Made by a program: the position numbers and the translations under genes
In this document: positions 15,201 to 26,470 of the stretch, piece by piece
Numbering within the stretch: position 1 is the stretch's first letter
How the letters are laid out: each line of letters begins with the position of its first letter
Notes under the pieces: generated by a model
What the model was told of the DNA's origin: nothing
Databases searched by the model: none
What the model saw: the letters and a program-made list of their open reading frames with translations, nothing else
Assembly: GCA_964036275.1 (NCBI GenBank)
Contig: OZ038435.1
Span: forward strand, 28,067,521 to 28,131,520
Source of the DNA: Litoditis marina
Lineage: Eukaryota > Nematoda > Chromadorea > Rhabditida > Rhabditidae
DNA: 64,000 bases
Direction of reading: 5' to 3'

Positions 15201-16063
15201 TGAACGTACCTTGAGAAAAATATGAACGTACCTTGAGTATCAAATTTTCTGTACTCAAAATCTCGTCCACTTCTTTCGCGTGCGAATCAATCAATTTGTT
15301 CCGATATCCCGCAAATGCTGAAGTCTTCGTCTGAAAGGAAACCACGGTGTGAATATCTATCCAAAGCACTAAATAGAATGAACACACCGCTGAAATTTGA
15401 AATCTTCCGATATCAACGAACATCCAATACCCTTATGCACTCATAGTCATAGGGCCTGCTCTTCACAATAAAAGACTATACGGTGTATGTTGCCCTATCT
15501 CCCTATGTTTATAGTTTGATCTCGTTGATTTTTGGTCGAAATTCGTAACCGGCTTGTTGCGGGATCAAACTACAACAGAGATCAGAGATTTAGCCACTCC
15601 CTACAGACAGGATTCAGTTAAAGCAAAAAAAAGACTCCTCCAGCTTTGTCATGGGACTAATTCAGCCAACCAAACACACGGTTCCCCGTTGAGTAAAGCG
15701 TATTTCACCAACGTACAACCACGGAAATTTATTTTATGGTATTCGGAGAATGCTTGGGAGCCAAACCAAACCAATCGACTGGAAATTAGATTTTCATTCA
15801 CCTCATCAGTCACATCATGATGATAAACCGTAGACTGTACTTGTTGCCCTAGATGGTGATGCACGATGTCCTCCCAGGTAGTTATATCGCTTCTCGGAAC
15901 AGGAACAGAAGGAATGCCGTCGGAAAGACTTTCCTGGGCTGAAGAGCCTGAATAGAACAGTATGATAATTGAATCAAACAATATAGTTTGTCGCTCGAAA
16001 TATATTACATACAATAAGTATTGTACCTGGTTCATCCTCAGCATTGCCGGGAAGAACTTCCAT
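250..16063 (-). CDS. Large multi-zinc-finger nuclear protein (about 33 exons)
   Basis: Exons read by phase, 5' to 3': 16027-16063 (Met at 16063), 15802-15947, 15232-15330, 14489-14614, 13793-13883, 13380-13467, 12954-12988 (weak), 12261-12366, 11893-12039, 11499-11579, 11110-11188, 10829-10953, 10516-10630, 10314-10403, 9928-10022, 9591-9671, 9150-9216, 9001-9083, 8735-8813, 5899-6522, 4892-5027, 4579-4665, 4229-4394, 3804-3919, 3553-3631, 3267-3382, 2415-2596, 2065-2202, 1638-1814, 1392-1526, 1094-1204, 627-698, 250-379. Nearly all junctions agree in phase; 8735 to 6522 and 3267 to 2596 do not, so a small exon may be missing at each. About eleven Cys-x2/4-Cys...His-x3/5-His/Cys fingers are seen, for example CPTCYKMLPNCKLEKH at 13.8 kb, CAFCFWTG...DHIAVHH at 9.0 kb, CATCQ...QHAQRYH at 1.7 kb and a terminal CKRC...QHAKSNKC finger split across 1.1 and 0.65 kb. 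The long exon at 5.9-6.5 kb is acidic and Ser/Glu-rich. This suggests a nuclear DNA- or chromatin-binding regulator. Family not identified: a LIN-13-like multi-finger protein is one candidate, but no LxCxE motif was seen. The start is uncertain. Confidence 0.75.
5048..5700. repeat. TCGA/TTTCGATT-rich low-complexity repeat
   Basis: This lies in the intron between the exons at 4.89-5.03 and 5.90-6.52 kb. Two blocks (about 5048-5210 and 5462-5700) are dense in short words such as ATTTCGATT, TTTTCGA and AATCGAAA, which are mutually self-complementary. About 250 bp of ordinary AT-rich sequence separates them. It resembles a degenerate fold-back element. No coding capacity is seen. Confidence 0.7.
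6635..7165. mobile_element. Long terminal-inverted-repeat (fold-back/MITE) element, 531 bp
   Basis: Positions 6635-6837 and 6963-7165 are near-perfect reverse complements (203 bp each) around a 125-bp loop. The outer ends read attcatgaaaaagtgggg and its complement. The arms differ at only a few positions (for example ctaagcg against the complement of cgcacag). There is no ORF for a transposase, so it is probably a non-autonomous element or a very recent hairpin duplication. It sits in the long intron between the 8.7-kb and 6.5-kb exons of the zinc-finger gene. Confidence 0.9.
7242..7740. repeat. Tandem repeat, about 125-129 bp, four diverged copies
   Basis: The units begin near 7242, 7371, 7496 and 7625. 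Each runs from attgaccattttt through a CATTTGAAAATATATGTGACG-like middle to a ccagaatncc...gtca end. The last two copies are most alike. No open frame crosses the array. It is intronic and lies directly beside the inverted-repeat element. Confidence 0.75.
8032..8085. repeat. Minisatellite, 18-bp unit x 3
   Basis: Three copies of ccaaagacaaatctcgca in tandem, the middle copy with two changes. They lie in the large intron of the zinc-finger gene. The apparent open frame across them looks like a by-product of the repeat. Confidence 0.8.
13989..14263. mobile_element. GGTAACC fold-back element, copy 1
   Basis: A palindromic element whose ends read gaattctatatgtaaccggg and cccggttagttgtagaact. The arms are rich in ggtaacc and aggttacc words that pair with each other. 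It is one of five copies in the window (others near 17.36, 21.49, 37.12 and 43.18 kb). It lies in the intron between the 14.5- and 13.8-kb exons of the zinc-finger gene. A minus-strand ORF here is an artefact of the repeat. Confidence 0.85.
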
Positions 16064-16724
16064 TCCAAGACTTGTAGAGCTGAACACAGACAAATATATA
16101 GTCGAACTGTAATTACACATTGACTAGCTAAGAAGTAATGAGCAAAAGCGCCCAAAGCGTACATATGAGATATGATAGCATCATAATTTTAAGGATGAAC
16201 CGATAAACTATAAACTTGAAGTGTAGAAAGCTAGAGAGTAGTAGTTGTGATTGGTTGTAGTATTACGTAATGTAATTACAGGAAAACCGTTATTTATGAA
16301 AATATCAGTACAATCATTCTGATCGGTTGATTGAGTAGAAATTCAGAGTGGAAAAAACTTCATTCATTTCATTTTCGATGTACATCAAATTGCACTTCTG
16401 TGCAACAGTACAACTAGCTAGTGAGTGATGGTACGAATTAGGTGTTCAGAAATGCAGTTACTCTCACTGCACATTATTCTCTAATTAGACATGATTATAT
16501 GATTATTCTGAACACTACAACAGTAAGAAACAAATCAATTAGAGCTATTTTACTTGCTTAACAAAACTTGAATGAAAAAAATTGGAATTTGAAAACCTGC
16601 CAGACGTGGAAGTGAAAATATTGCGTATCACCTCACGTCTGACATGCGCAATTTCACGCAAATGGCCGGTGACTGGGCAAGGACTATACTCAGACAGATT
16701 CCTGCCAATTGGCATCTAAGACAA

Positions 16725-16880
16725 TGGGGGCCCAGTCGCCGCCCAGTCTGGGCCCAGTCGCCGCCCACTCTGGGCCTACTAACGCGCTGACTGGCCGCTA
16801 CTGGGCCACATGTGGGCGGCGAGTGGGCCTAGACTGGGCGGCGACTGGGCCCAGACTGGGCGGCGACTGGGCCAAAAAAG
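16725..16880. repeat. GC-rich palindrome cluster (gggcggcgactgggcc)
   Basis: Repeated gggcggcgactgggcc words on the right arm pair with ggcccagtcgccgccc words on the left arm around a short loop near 16.79 kb. GC content is far above the surroundings. The left flank (ggcatctaagacaatggg) recurs inverted at 22.43-22.47 kb, so both belong to one repeat family. Confidence 0.8.
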
Positions 16881-17354
16881 TATAAAAAACTTCCCTGGGC
16901 TCAGAAAAACGGAAATAATGAAAGGGTTTGATCCCGTTGAAGCAGGTACTAAAACAGTTGATTAATATCATTCATTCATACAACAAAACATCAACAACAA
17001 CAATATGCGAAAAGATATCAAAAATGTCCATTTCAACTTCAAACTAAACAATTGATTATAAACTACTTCGGTATTCAGGATCTATCTAAACTATACTGAA
17101 AGTTAAATGAGTAGTCACGTGAAGTTTGTATTTTAATCATGGACTTGGTCATTGCATGTTTCTCAATTCTGCTGTGTTTGAAATGTTTCACGTGACTATG
17201 CAATTGACAAACAGTGTTACAAACTCGAAAACCTACTTAATTTTTGGATTTGCAGACATGACCGAACGATCAAATGCCGCGGATTCCCATGAACAGGCTA
17301 CTTTTCGTGAAATAGTGATTCTACTGGCATACAGTCCTAGTTCTGACACATAAT

Positions 17355-17550
17355 GGGCCAATTTTATATCTAACCAGGTTTTCAGGTTACTTGAGTGGGG
17401 AACCTTGTGACCTAGAAACGGAATCCGGTTAGCCTCAAAAGTAACAGTAAAGATAAATTTTCGGCTCGAATTTTCGGGTAATCTATTGTTGATTCCGGGA
17501 AAAAAGGTTACCAAAAGACCTAAAAACCCGATTTGATATTGAATTCACCA
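17355..17550. mobile_element. GGTAACC fold-back element, copy 2 (degenerate)
   Basis: Ends read ggccaattttatatctaacc and the complement of that word, with a final gatattgaattcacca. The arms contain gttacc and aaccgg words. It is shorter and more diverged than the copies at 14.0 and 43.2 kb. Confidence 0.7.
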
Positions 17551-17609
17551 TATGGTGGTCAATTACAGCACATTACGGTAAAAATACAAAAACATCATGA
17601 GAAACTAAC

Positions 17610-18519
17610 GAATGACCACGATACTATCACTTCCGTTGAATGAAGTAATAACCAGCATAGGACTCTTCAGTGGTTGCGCTCCTTTCTCCTGCACATCAAA
17701 GTTCCCACAAGTTCGGCTCTGAAATAAGTTTACTGTGGGTAAGAAATGGCTGAATTTATTCGAATTCGTCATTCAGCACACACCCATTCTACATCTGAGA
17801 GAGTGAGGAGTTGAGGTGAACATGCCGCGATCATATCGATGAACGATCTATGGTTGAAGTCGGATGAACGTAGTTAGGTTGATTTGCACATACACCAATT
17901 TGCAACTTGAAAACAGGCATTGTTTTGTGCCGTTTACGTGTTTACGAAGAACTTTTTTTTCGCGTTGGGTGCAACAACTGGTCCACAGCTCAGAAACTAC
18001 TTAAATTACCTTAGAAATGAGAGCCGTGTCTAAATTATTCACTGTTAGAGATTGTAGAGAATCATATTTTGCTTCAATCATCACAATTTTCAGACATTAC
18101 GCGAATACGTTAAAATAAATCAGCAGAGTTAATTTGTGAACACAATGAACGATATTTCTATACTTTACAAAAGAAGGGTTTTATTTTTAAACCAATTTTA
18201 CTAGATAATTCTATGATGAAACAGTGAAAGATGTCAGCGAAACCGTTTTGTATCATGTTTGAGAAAAAAATTTGCCTACTTTTCATGCGGCAAAAAAATA
18301 TGACTTGTTTTAGGCGGCACATTCCAAAATATTCCTGAACTGTACTCCAAATCCTAGTATATGTTGAAAGAACAGATACGAGTGAATCAGGAAGCGTTTA
18401 CTGACTGCCTCCTAGAAACATAGTAGTAGGTGTCAATCTTCCTCTAATTCCTGAACGCACCTGTAGAACTTCCCAGAGGCCTATCTTCTCCGTCATTGGA
18501 TGAATTCATTGAAAACTCT
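17610..18519 (-). other. Two candidate upstream exons of the zinc-finger gene
   Basis: A minus-strand exon at 18461-18519 follows a TTTTCAG acceptor. It has an ATG at 18509 encoding MNSSNDGEDRPLGSSTG and ends at a GTGCGT donor. A second exon at 17610-17718 follows TTTCAG, is open in one frame only (it includes PMLVITSFNGSDSIVVI) and ends at a GTTAGT donor. Both lie in the right place and strand to be 5' exons of the zinc-finger gene. Their phases do not join cleanly to each other or to the exon at 16.03 kb with the strongest splice sites. A missing exon, alternative acceptors (for example CACAG just upstream of the 17.7-kb exon), or separate first exons would explain this. If they are untranslated or alternative, translation can start at the Met at 16063. 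Confidence 0.4.
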
Positions 18520-19754
18520 CTGAAAATTAAATTTTGGAACGATGAAAATGTACCAAACAACGATCCAAAATGTATATAGCCAAATCAGTTTTCCAGTTTA
18601 CAAAATTTTTCATGTTATTTGAAACGAATAAATTTGTGATATGGATCGTTTGCAAATGAATCCCGGAATGATTCACAGAGTACTGAGAAATAACAGAGCG
18701 CACTTGAGTCAAAAAATTAACATTTGGGAAATAAGGCTAAAAATGACGTAATGAGCTTGAACTGATTTGATGATAACTTTACGTTGGCCAAAAACACTTC
18801 GAAATATTCCATAACAAAAGTATATTACAAAAAAAATGATATAAAATAACTATAAACAAGAAAAACGAACTGAAAATATAATCACACTGCGCCGCTCCAA
18901 CAGAGAAGGAAACAGCGCTCCAGCTAGATTGGGGAGCGCTGCGGGACCATTAGCAATACAAGGGGTAATTTCTTACATAGCGATCTCCGTGAATATACCA
19001 TTATATGAGTTTTTGCGTATATCAATCGAAAGGGAAAAATCTATTTTCTCAGAACTAATTCTTTGAGCCTTATGGGTTCATCACTTTCTCAGTTATGGGG
19101 TTTTAACAGAATACAGTTTGTTTACAAAATTATATCTAGGTTCGCTGTCTATGAAACTTGCTCAAAGAATTAGTTCCGAGAATTGACATGCATCTCCCCA
19201 CGTGTGGAAAAAATTAGGCAAAATGGTTCAGCCGTTTTTTCAGTCGCTATGTAAGAACTCACTACATGCCGCAACGCACGCGTGGCTCATGCGTGCCTCA
19301 GCTTTCATGTACCGAAGAGCGCTATTGGGAGACAAGCCTATGCTTCAAAGGTGTTTTTTGCATCTAAGCAATCAATATTTGTTCCTAGTTTGCTTATAAG
19401 ACAAGAACTGTGCCAAATAAGATATTATACAAGGTTATACTCTAAGTTAGTAGACCCATATTGGATTCATAGGGTGACAAAGTCGTCTTCAAGATGTTTC
19501 ATGACATTCCGCAGCAATTCTATACCAACAAATATCATTTCACAAAGTTGTTCGCACATTGAATGAATAGTCGCCACCGTATCCGCAACTGTCTTGATTG
19601 TTGCACGTTGATGACAGATGGTTGACATTAACCCATTTCAGCTGTGTGTTGCGTGATATTGACAATATCCGTTTATCATCCAAGCGTGTTTCATTCTCCA
19701 CTGCTTTCATTCTCCTTTGATGACGAACTCACTGGAGAACCACGTCCTTTCCGG

Positions 19755-19921
19755 ACCAGCCCGCGAACCAGTCACTGGAGCTGAGCATGATTCGGTTCTT
19801 ATTCAGTCAGAGTGGTTCGCTTCGCGACTCGAACATTGAAACATGTACTGGAGAGCCGGGCGGTTCGAAGCCGGTCCCAACTAAATGGTTTGGTTATCCA
19901 GTGACTGGTTCACGGGTTGGT
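19755..19921. mobile_element. Short inverted-repeat element, 167 bp
   Basis: The 24-bp ends (19755-19778 and 19898-19921) are inverted copies with two mismatches. The left end contains cgaaccagtcactgg and the right ccagtgactggttc. There is no coding capacity. This is a MITE-like fold-back element. Confidence 0.75.
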
Positions 19922-21486
19922 TTGCTAATATCGTGTTCTCAACAGTTGCAACAAGGTTACGCAGTTTAGTATTTGATTATTCAATACGACAATTCGTGTG
20001 AGGTTGGTTAGCAAACATTTTCTATGCAATTAACACAAATGCTTACTTCATCGTACAACGTACAACACGATACATAGCTTTTGGGGTTGAGATCCTTTGA
20101 ATGACAACAAATATTTCGGAACAGATATTTCGAATGAAGCACTAACTGGTAGACAGCTGTACCATATCATCTTGGGCGGTTCGAGTGCGGACATGTGCGT
20201 AAACTGATATAGTCATAAGTCAAACACTTACGTCAGTGATTTCTTTAAAGAAGTAAGATCGGCGTTCATGGGTTCATGCCTTACTTCAGATGAACCGATT
20301 GGCTCGTGACCTTCTCAATTCTTTGGTTTTTCTCTCGCGTTACCGTAGTACTCGAATTCTCTCCCATATTCAATGTAATTGACAGTACAACACTCTCAAG
20401 CTATATTTATTGTACAAGATATTCAAGGAGAAACACAAACATATAAAACTTGACCTGGCTATCGAGAAGATCCGATCGTACAGAGTATAGTTCCCAGACT
20501 GAAATAATTATATTGTATAGAACAATGATGTATTCTCTATCTGTTCTGTTTGTTTTCTACCGAACAAGCCCGAAGAAAACTATAACTCTTACTGTGAATG
20601 TAAGGAGGGTAACACAGATGTACCGAAAAAATGCCTGAACGTCTCGTACTCTGGAGAATTTTTAGTTTCAGTTCGGATGAACAAGGCCAGTTCACTTTTC
20701 ATAGTTTTCAATAACTTTATTCTTGAACACTCTCGGAAATATACGTTTCCGTATAGAACTCTATGATTAGAATTTACGCTGAATGAATGAGAGCGGCTAT
20801 CCAATCCAAGTACTGAAGCAAAACGCAACGTTTCAATCAACATCGTTGAAGTTATTCCGGGTTCAATAGCGGGATATTTTGGTCCATCTTGGTCAATACA
20901 CTTGCAAACCGGAATGTGAGATTAGGCTACAAACCTGCTATAGTTCCACTCTAGAAAGAATACAGGGTGAGGGTGAGTTATTTTGAAAAAAGACAGTGTT
21001 CCGGATAATTCAAGTCAGACGGCCAAAACTTTCCTTTCCATTTACTAGGTCTTTAATTTAAGCAGTATTGAATAATTGTAAATATCCTGGAGCAACCTTG
21101 CTTGGTTCAGAACACTTCGTTCTAAGGACCAGACCCATTTTCCGCTTGTTTTTGTAGCCATCAAAAAGTCAGTTTTGCTTTACAGGAGAGAAAGAAAAAA
21201 CTTATAGTTAGGAAACTATGAGGGTCCAAAACACCTCAAAGAATCCTTCCCATCAGTTTCGAATCAATCTTCTACCTGGTATAAACAAAAACACGACAAC
21301 AGCGCAAGTAACTGAAAGAGAAAATAATTCCACAGAGGTCCCCCTTTTTATTCAGAATTAGAATGCTTGCGTGATTCGTGCAGAAAAAAAAGTAAATCCA
21401 ATAGCCGGAACTAGTCAAATTTATGATATTCCGAATTTAAGTGGAACGCGAAAAGAGAGCCAATCAGCCTATATGAAACCTTGTTA

Positions 21487-21662
21487 TTTTGGTAACCCAA
21501 TAGAAAAATAGGTAACCGGTCTTCATTTTAGGTTGCCAACAGGTTACATAACTTACTGAGGTAACCTGAAAACAAGTTACCGAACTGAGGTAACCTGAAA
21601 ACAGGTCACCAAAAACCAGTTAGGTTACCAAACAAACCCCAGTTGTATTTAGAATTCACACG
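21487..21662. mobile_element. GGTAACC fold-back element, copy 3
   Basis: Short degenerate copy with aggtaaccgg and ggtaacctgaaaac words on both arms and the family's terminal tagaattcac on the right. Confidence 0.7.
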
Positions 21663-22344
21663 AACAGAACCTATCGTCTCTCTCATTTGGCCGCTGATCC
21701 GAGTAACGGTGTGATGAGTAACGCATATTCCGAATAATAACTTAAAATTCATTCACAGCCCAACCCCATAAGAGATATAAAAAATAACGTTGGTCTATAT
21801 GAATATCTGTGGAATACAAGCCAGGGAGAGCGCAATTGAAATCATTCGTTCGTATGTATTCTCAAATTAATGCGGAAAAAAATCTGCATCAATTAGGTTA
21901 CTGTTGTATCAAACTATGCATACTAGCTCATAAAACTGAAGTACCGCAATTATAAAGCCACTGGGAAAGGCATTAAAATCCGTGGACACAAAAAAAACTC
22001 ACAGTCAATTCTTCTTATTTTGCTGCATTTTCAATTGTTTCTAATCTTCTACTGTCAATTGAAGATTCAGAGAACGTTCCCATACCTGAAAATGTCATAT
22101 CAAACCACAAAAACAAAACAAAACCCTGCACAAACAAAAAAGATTGAAATTAAAACAAAAATTTATAAAGGACGAGACAGTACGTAACTTGGAGTGCGCG
22201 AGACGATGAAGGAATTCTACCGTACTCTGCCACCCCGCCCTTTAACTCTGGGATGGCGCGCTCGGCGCAGTGTGATAAGTTGAAAATTTGAGTTTTGAGT
22301 TCGAGAGATGCGTCGCGGTCAACCGCGACGCAGCTTTGGAATGG

Positions 22345-22455
22345 ATGACCCGCCCCCACTGGCGGGCAGGTGGGCGGCGACTGGGCCGGAACTCGCGGCT
22401 AGTGGGCCGACCCACTCGAGTGGGCGGCAACTGGGCCCCCATTGTCTGAGATGCC
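22345..22455. repeat. GC-rich gggcggcgactgggcc repeat, second copy
   Basis: It contains gtgggcggcgactgggcc and ends in gggcccccattgtctgagat, the reverse complement of the left flank of the 16.7-kb copy. The two copies therefore sit in inverted orientation about 5.6 kb apart. Confidence 0.7.
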
Positions 22456-25267
22456 TATTTTTACGTTAGGCTGCTAACTTCTGCCAATTTCCCATTTTTC
22501 GCGCGACGTCACCTAGCCGAAAATCAGTTTTTCAAGGCGACAAACATTGAAAAATGTACACAAATGTCCATATACGACATTTTAAAGTCAATCGTTGGGG
22601 TATAAACCATACGAGATGAAACCAAACCGATTCCCTACCTGAAGCAAACCATACCGAAAGGGTGAATACATACCTACCTCGAAACATACAGAGTACTCAC
22701 TACTGACATGTGTTTTTCACCGTGACTGTCTCGCATTCACCATATTCCGAACAAAAAAACTGTTAAGAAGAACAGGTGAATGCATATTCGGTGTTGATTA
22801 AGGAGGTCGGTAGGGTTTCACCCCCTCGGTATTGGTTTGCTGTCGATGGGGGTCGGTATGATTTGACCTCGGTATGGTTTGTTTATAGTCGACCTCTATG
22901 GGAAGATTTATTTACATATCATCATCAGATGGAAATAGTATTTTCATCCCATGAACACGTAAGAGACAAAACCTGTTTTCTACCCTATTAATATTAAAAA
23001 AAAAGAATTTTTTCCTGAAACTTCACTCTGAGAAACGTCCTTGTGTACTGTTTCAGTCGTATTACTGCTTTTCTTTAGTTATGAAGTAAGTTTTCAGCAG
23101 CTTTTTCCTTTAAAATTGAATTTTTGGATTACGGTATCTCTGCCAATTAGCGCTAACTCCTGCTAATTGGCGCCAATGTTTCTGAGTATAGCAGAACGAC
23201 GACACCCTCTATCACACATATCTACACTCTCAAAAGCAGATAAGACAAGTTTGATTTCTATTTCGAAGTAAATCCAGACAAATCTCGGCTCAGCAACGCA
23301 GCTGATCACGCAGCCGATATTTACAGTACCATAGTCCTCCCCATCTCGACATTGGGAACTTTTCAATGAAATTCCCAGGCTATTTTTTGACAATTCACAG
23401 TTATTCAAAAACGGAGCAAGGTCTGCGAACTGTTATTCTCGTTTGATTCATTATGTAATCAAAAAAGGTTTCTGTAATACTTGTGTTTTCTTTCTCTAAA
23501 AAACATTATTAAAAATTACGTTGCCCAGGTTAAAAAGTCCTATCTGAAATGGCCCCATACAATTCTAGGCCAATGACCAGCCATTTCTGTAGTACCCTCG
23601 ACGAGAGAGTATATAGTTCAGAGAGAATTGACTTTCAGCGTTTATAGTGGGCCAATCGAAGAAAAGTGGCGCTAAATGTTTTGAGTTGTCTCTTTGGGAC
23701 CCGAGCCAGTACGACTGAAATTTCTAAAAAAAACTGTCCTATTCATTGTAAAAGGTTTACAACTTGACGAGTAGGTCCAAACCCTGAGATTTTCGATTTT
23801 CGATCCTCGATAACTGACTTCCTCATTTTCTTAAAAACAAGAAAAACAAAAGCACTTTCTGGATTGGCTTTGGATTCATATTCTGTAGTTTTCAGCAGTG
23901 TGCTTCTTTGTTAAAAACGGTATTTTCATACTTCCGTTGAGCCAAGTCCTGAGCAAACATAAGTAAATGACTGTCAGCGGGGGTCCAGTCAACCATCCAT
24001 CATCTATTCATGAAAGGACCATCTTCACTCGACTACTCCTCGGATACTGTAAGAGCTCTTGAGAAAAGTGAGCTATCACATAAACGTTTTCAAGTTTCGC
24101 TCGTCCAAAATGGCTGCACGGAGGTTTTCAGTTACGAGGTCGAATCACTACCAGGTCTCTTGAACAATTCTTCAAGAGCGTTGAACACTAATACAACACC
24201 GACATTTGAGTCCAGACTTAAAATAAATGGCTACTCTACTTATAATATTCAAGAAAATTCAAACCACCCAGGCTGAATGAAGGATGTGTTGTGAAAAATA
24301 TTTGTCACTACACAATCTTTTTCTAGATCATGGTATGATATATTGAGATGTCATGAACTTGTTTTGATTTCGTCTTTTAGTAACGAGAGGAACCGTATAC
24401 ATTTTCTATAAGATTTCAATTATGTTCGAGAAATATGTATAGGAAAAGTGTTAAAAGCAAATTAGATTCATCATTTGCAAGCCGAATCTTTGTCACGTTC
24501 CGTTATTTACGCTGGGAATTCCCATTTCTTTCTTGTTTCACCCTCCCTCCGTCGATGAAATCTTAGTTACCGTACTCTCAGCAGCCCCTCAGTCTGTTTC
24601 GTTGTGATTGATGTGCATTATGCTAATTCGGCGCTCGTTTTGTCTGTTGGCGGCGAGCCAAAGAAATCCCGCAGAGGCGTGAAATCTGACTGATGGAAAA
24701 GCAATTGATTGACGCTATTTATGAGCGTCGGAAATCTAATTAAAGGAATGACTAATGCCTTTTTTCTCCCCAACAGTTCGAGACCCAGGTTCGCAACAAT
24801 TTCGGTAAAAAAAACTTTACGGAGGATTTCTTGGGAAGTATTTGAATAAGTGGCGGTTTTCGGATTTTTCTGAAGAAAACTGATTTCGCATCTTGATACA
24901 GGATAATTTAGCCCTTGCATCACTACTTTCATAAAAACCTTGCAAACATTGGTGAGAATCAGCTGTTGGGTGAATCTGTTCAAGGTCGATTTCGCGAGCA
25001 AACATTACGGTCGGCGGTCGAGATCTTTCCTACACTAATTGGTTCAGTTCCGAAACACCGTAATCGATGTCATTTGTTTAATTGACAGATGAGTTTCTGT
25101 TATGTAACCGACCAATTACCGGTACCGATAGGAACAATGAGGTGTATTTAGAGAGTGAGTCAAAAAGTCAAGTTCTCCGGTTTCATCCCTCCAAGATATT
25201 GCTTGCATGGAAGTCATAGATACATTTGGTTTATGAATGTAACTTGGTTTATGAATATATGTAACAT

Positions 25268-25270
<3 letters not shown>

Positions 25271-25308
<38 letters not shown>
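25271..25308. repeat. (AT)n microsatellite
   Basis: About 38 bp of uninterrupted AT dinucleotides, flanked by diverged copies of gtaacttggttcatgaat on both sides. Confidence 0.95.
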
Positions 25309-25311
<3 letters not shown>

Positions 25312-26229
25312 ACTTGGTTCATAAATATGTTAGAAACAGCTCACGAACTCTTTCACAGCTTCCCCTGCGTAAAGTAAGTGGTTTTGAAAAATTACTACGT
25401 TGGCTGAAAGTGTCCTCAGATCAGTATAGCTTGAACCATGATGGTCACTGATCAAACTACAACTCAGATTTGCTCTCGCTTGTACCCTGAGGAGTGGAAT
25501 AATGCTCTCTGATCCAGTTATGGCTTGAGCCATATCCACTTATCCGTGCAATATTATTCCAATTGAAGCTGCAGCTGACCCCAGGAAGCGGCCCGCCGCG
25601 TCAAAGGAGGATTAGGAACCGCGTGAAACCGATCCCCTCACCTTTTCATTAGCGGCGCTGTCCAAATATACCCCATTGAGGGTGTGACGTAATCCGGGGA
25701 GATGCCCCCTTTAAGGTCAGCAAAACGAGATCACCTTAGATGACGTAACAACAAGTCAACCCCATGCGCGTGCAGTCAATCTAATTGGATTAGACGAAAT
25801 AATATGTATTACAAAAGTGTATTAGAGTATAAATTCAAAGAGAAGAGACAAGGATGTATCGTGGCACTGCGAAGGTAAAAAGTATGTGGTGTGCTTTTCT
25901 CAACGTTCACTTTGCGCGACACGCTGCGTATCGCTGGTGTTTCTTCAATTGACGTCTACTTTGAAAAAGTGTACGTTGCTCTCAGCGTTTTAGAAGTTTT
26001 AGGAATCTAGTGTTAGCTCAAAACCCACGAGGGCACTAAACCAGTATGAACTTTTAAATGAGCAGCATTACCCGGAATTACAATATTATCTCTCAAATCG
26101 ACGCACTATCATCTGCTGGGAAATCATGAAGAAAACTAACGGTTTGAATGAATGATATTTACTTCACCTGGTCAGTCAATGTGAAAAAACTGTTCGAGCG
26201 ACGAAACAATAAAAGCAAAACCCTTCCTC

Positions 26230-26470
26230 GTGCTCTGTTCTGTTTTATAGCCCCAGTCCTTCCACCGCTCTAAGAGAGGGCTACAGTACCTTTCGGTCTT
26301 TCATCTCAGATGCGGTAGTCGACTTCTACTAATCCAGTCGCCGCCGCCATAAATCCTCACACATGCAAATGCGTTTCTTGACCGCCGGCTCTCGCCGCGA
26401 TCGACTCCTTTGATTGCTCAAACAATACGGGCGGTCCACATTAAAGGGCGGAGTACGGTACCCGGCTAAG
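26230..26470. promoter_or_regulatory. Candidate cis-regulatory block with octamer motif
   Basis: A patch rich in CCGCCG, CGATCGA and CGGCGG words within AT-rich DNA. It includes the exact octamer ATGCAAAT at 26363-26370, the classic POU-domain site. A CAGCTG E-box lies upstream at 25572-25577. It is about 4.6 kb upstream of cnd-1 and carries no open frame. Regulatory function is inference from composition and motifs only. Confidence 0.3.

Noticed and set aside
24010..24276. 88-codon plus-strand ORF in the gene-poor region
   Set aside because: Single ORF without clear splice partners, motifs or a poly(A) context. The length is within chance for this region, though conservation would change the view.
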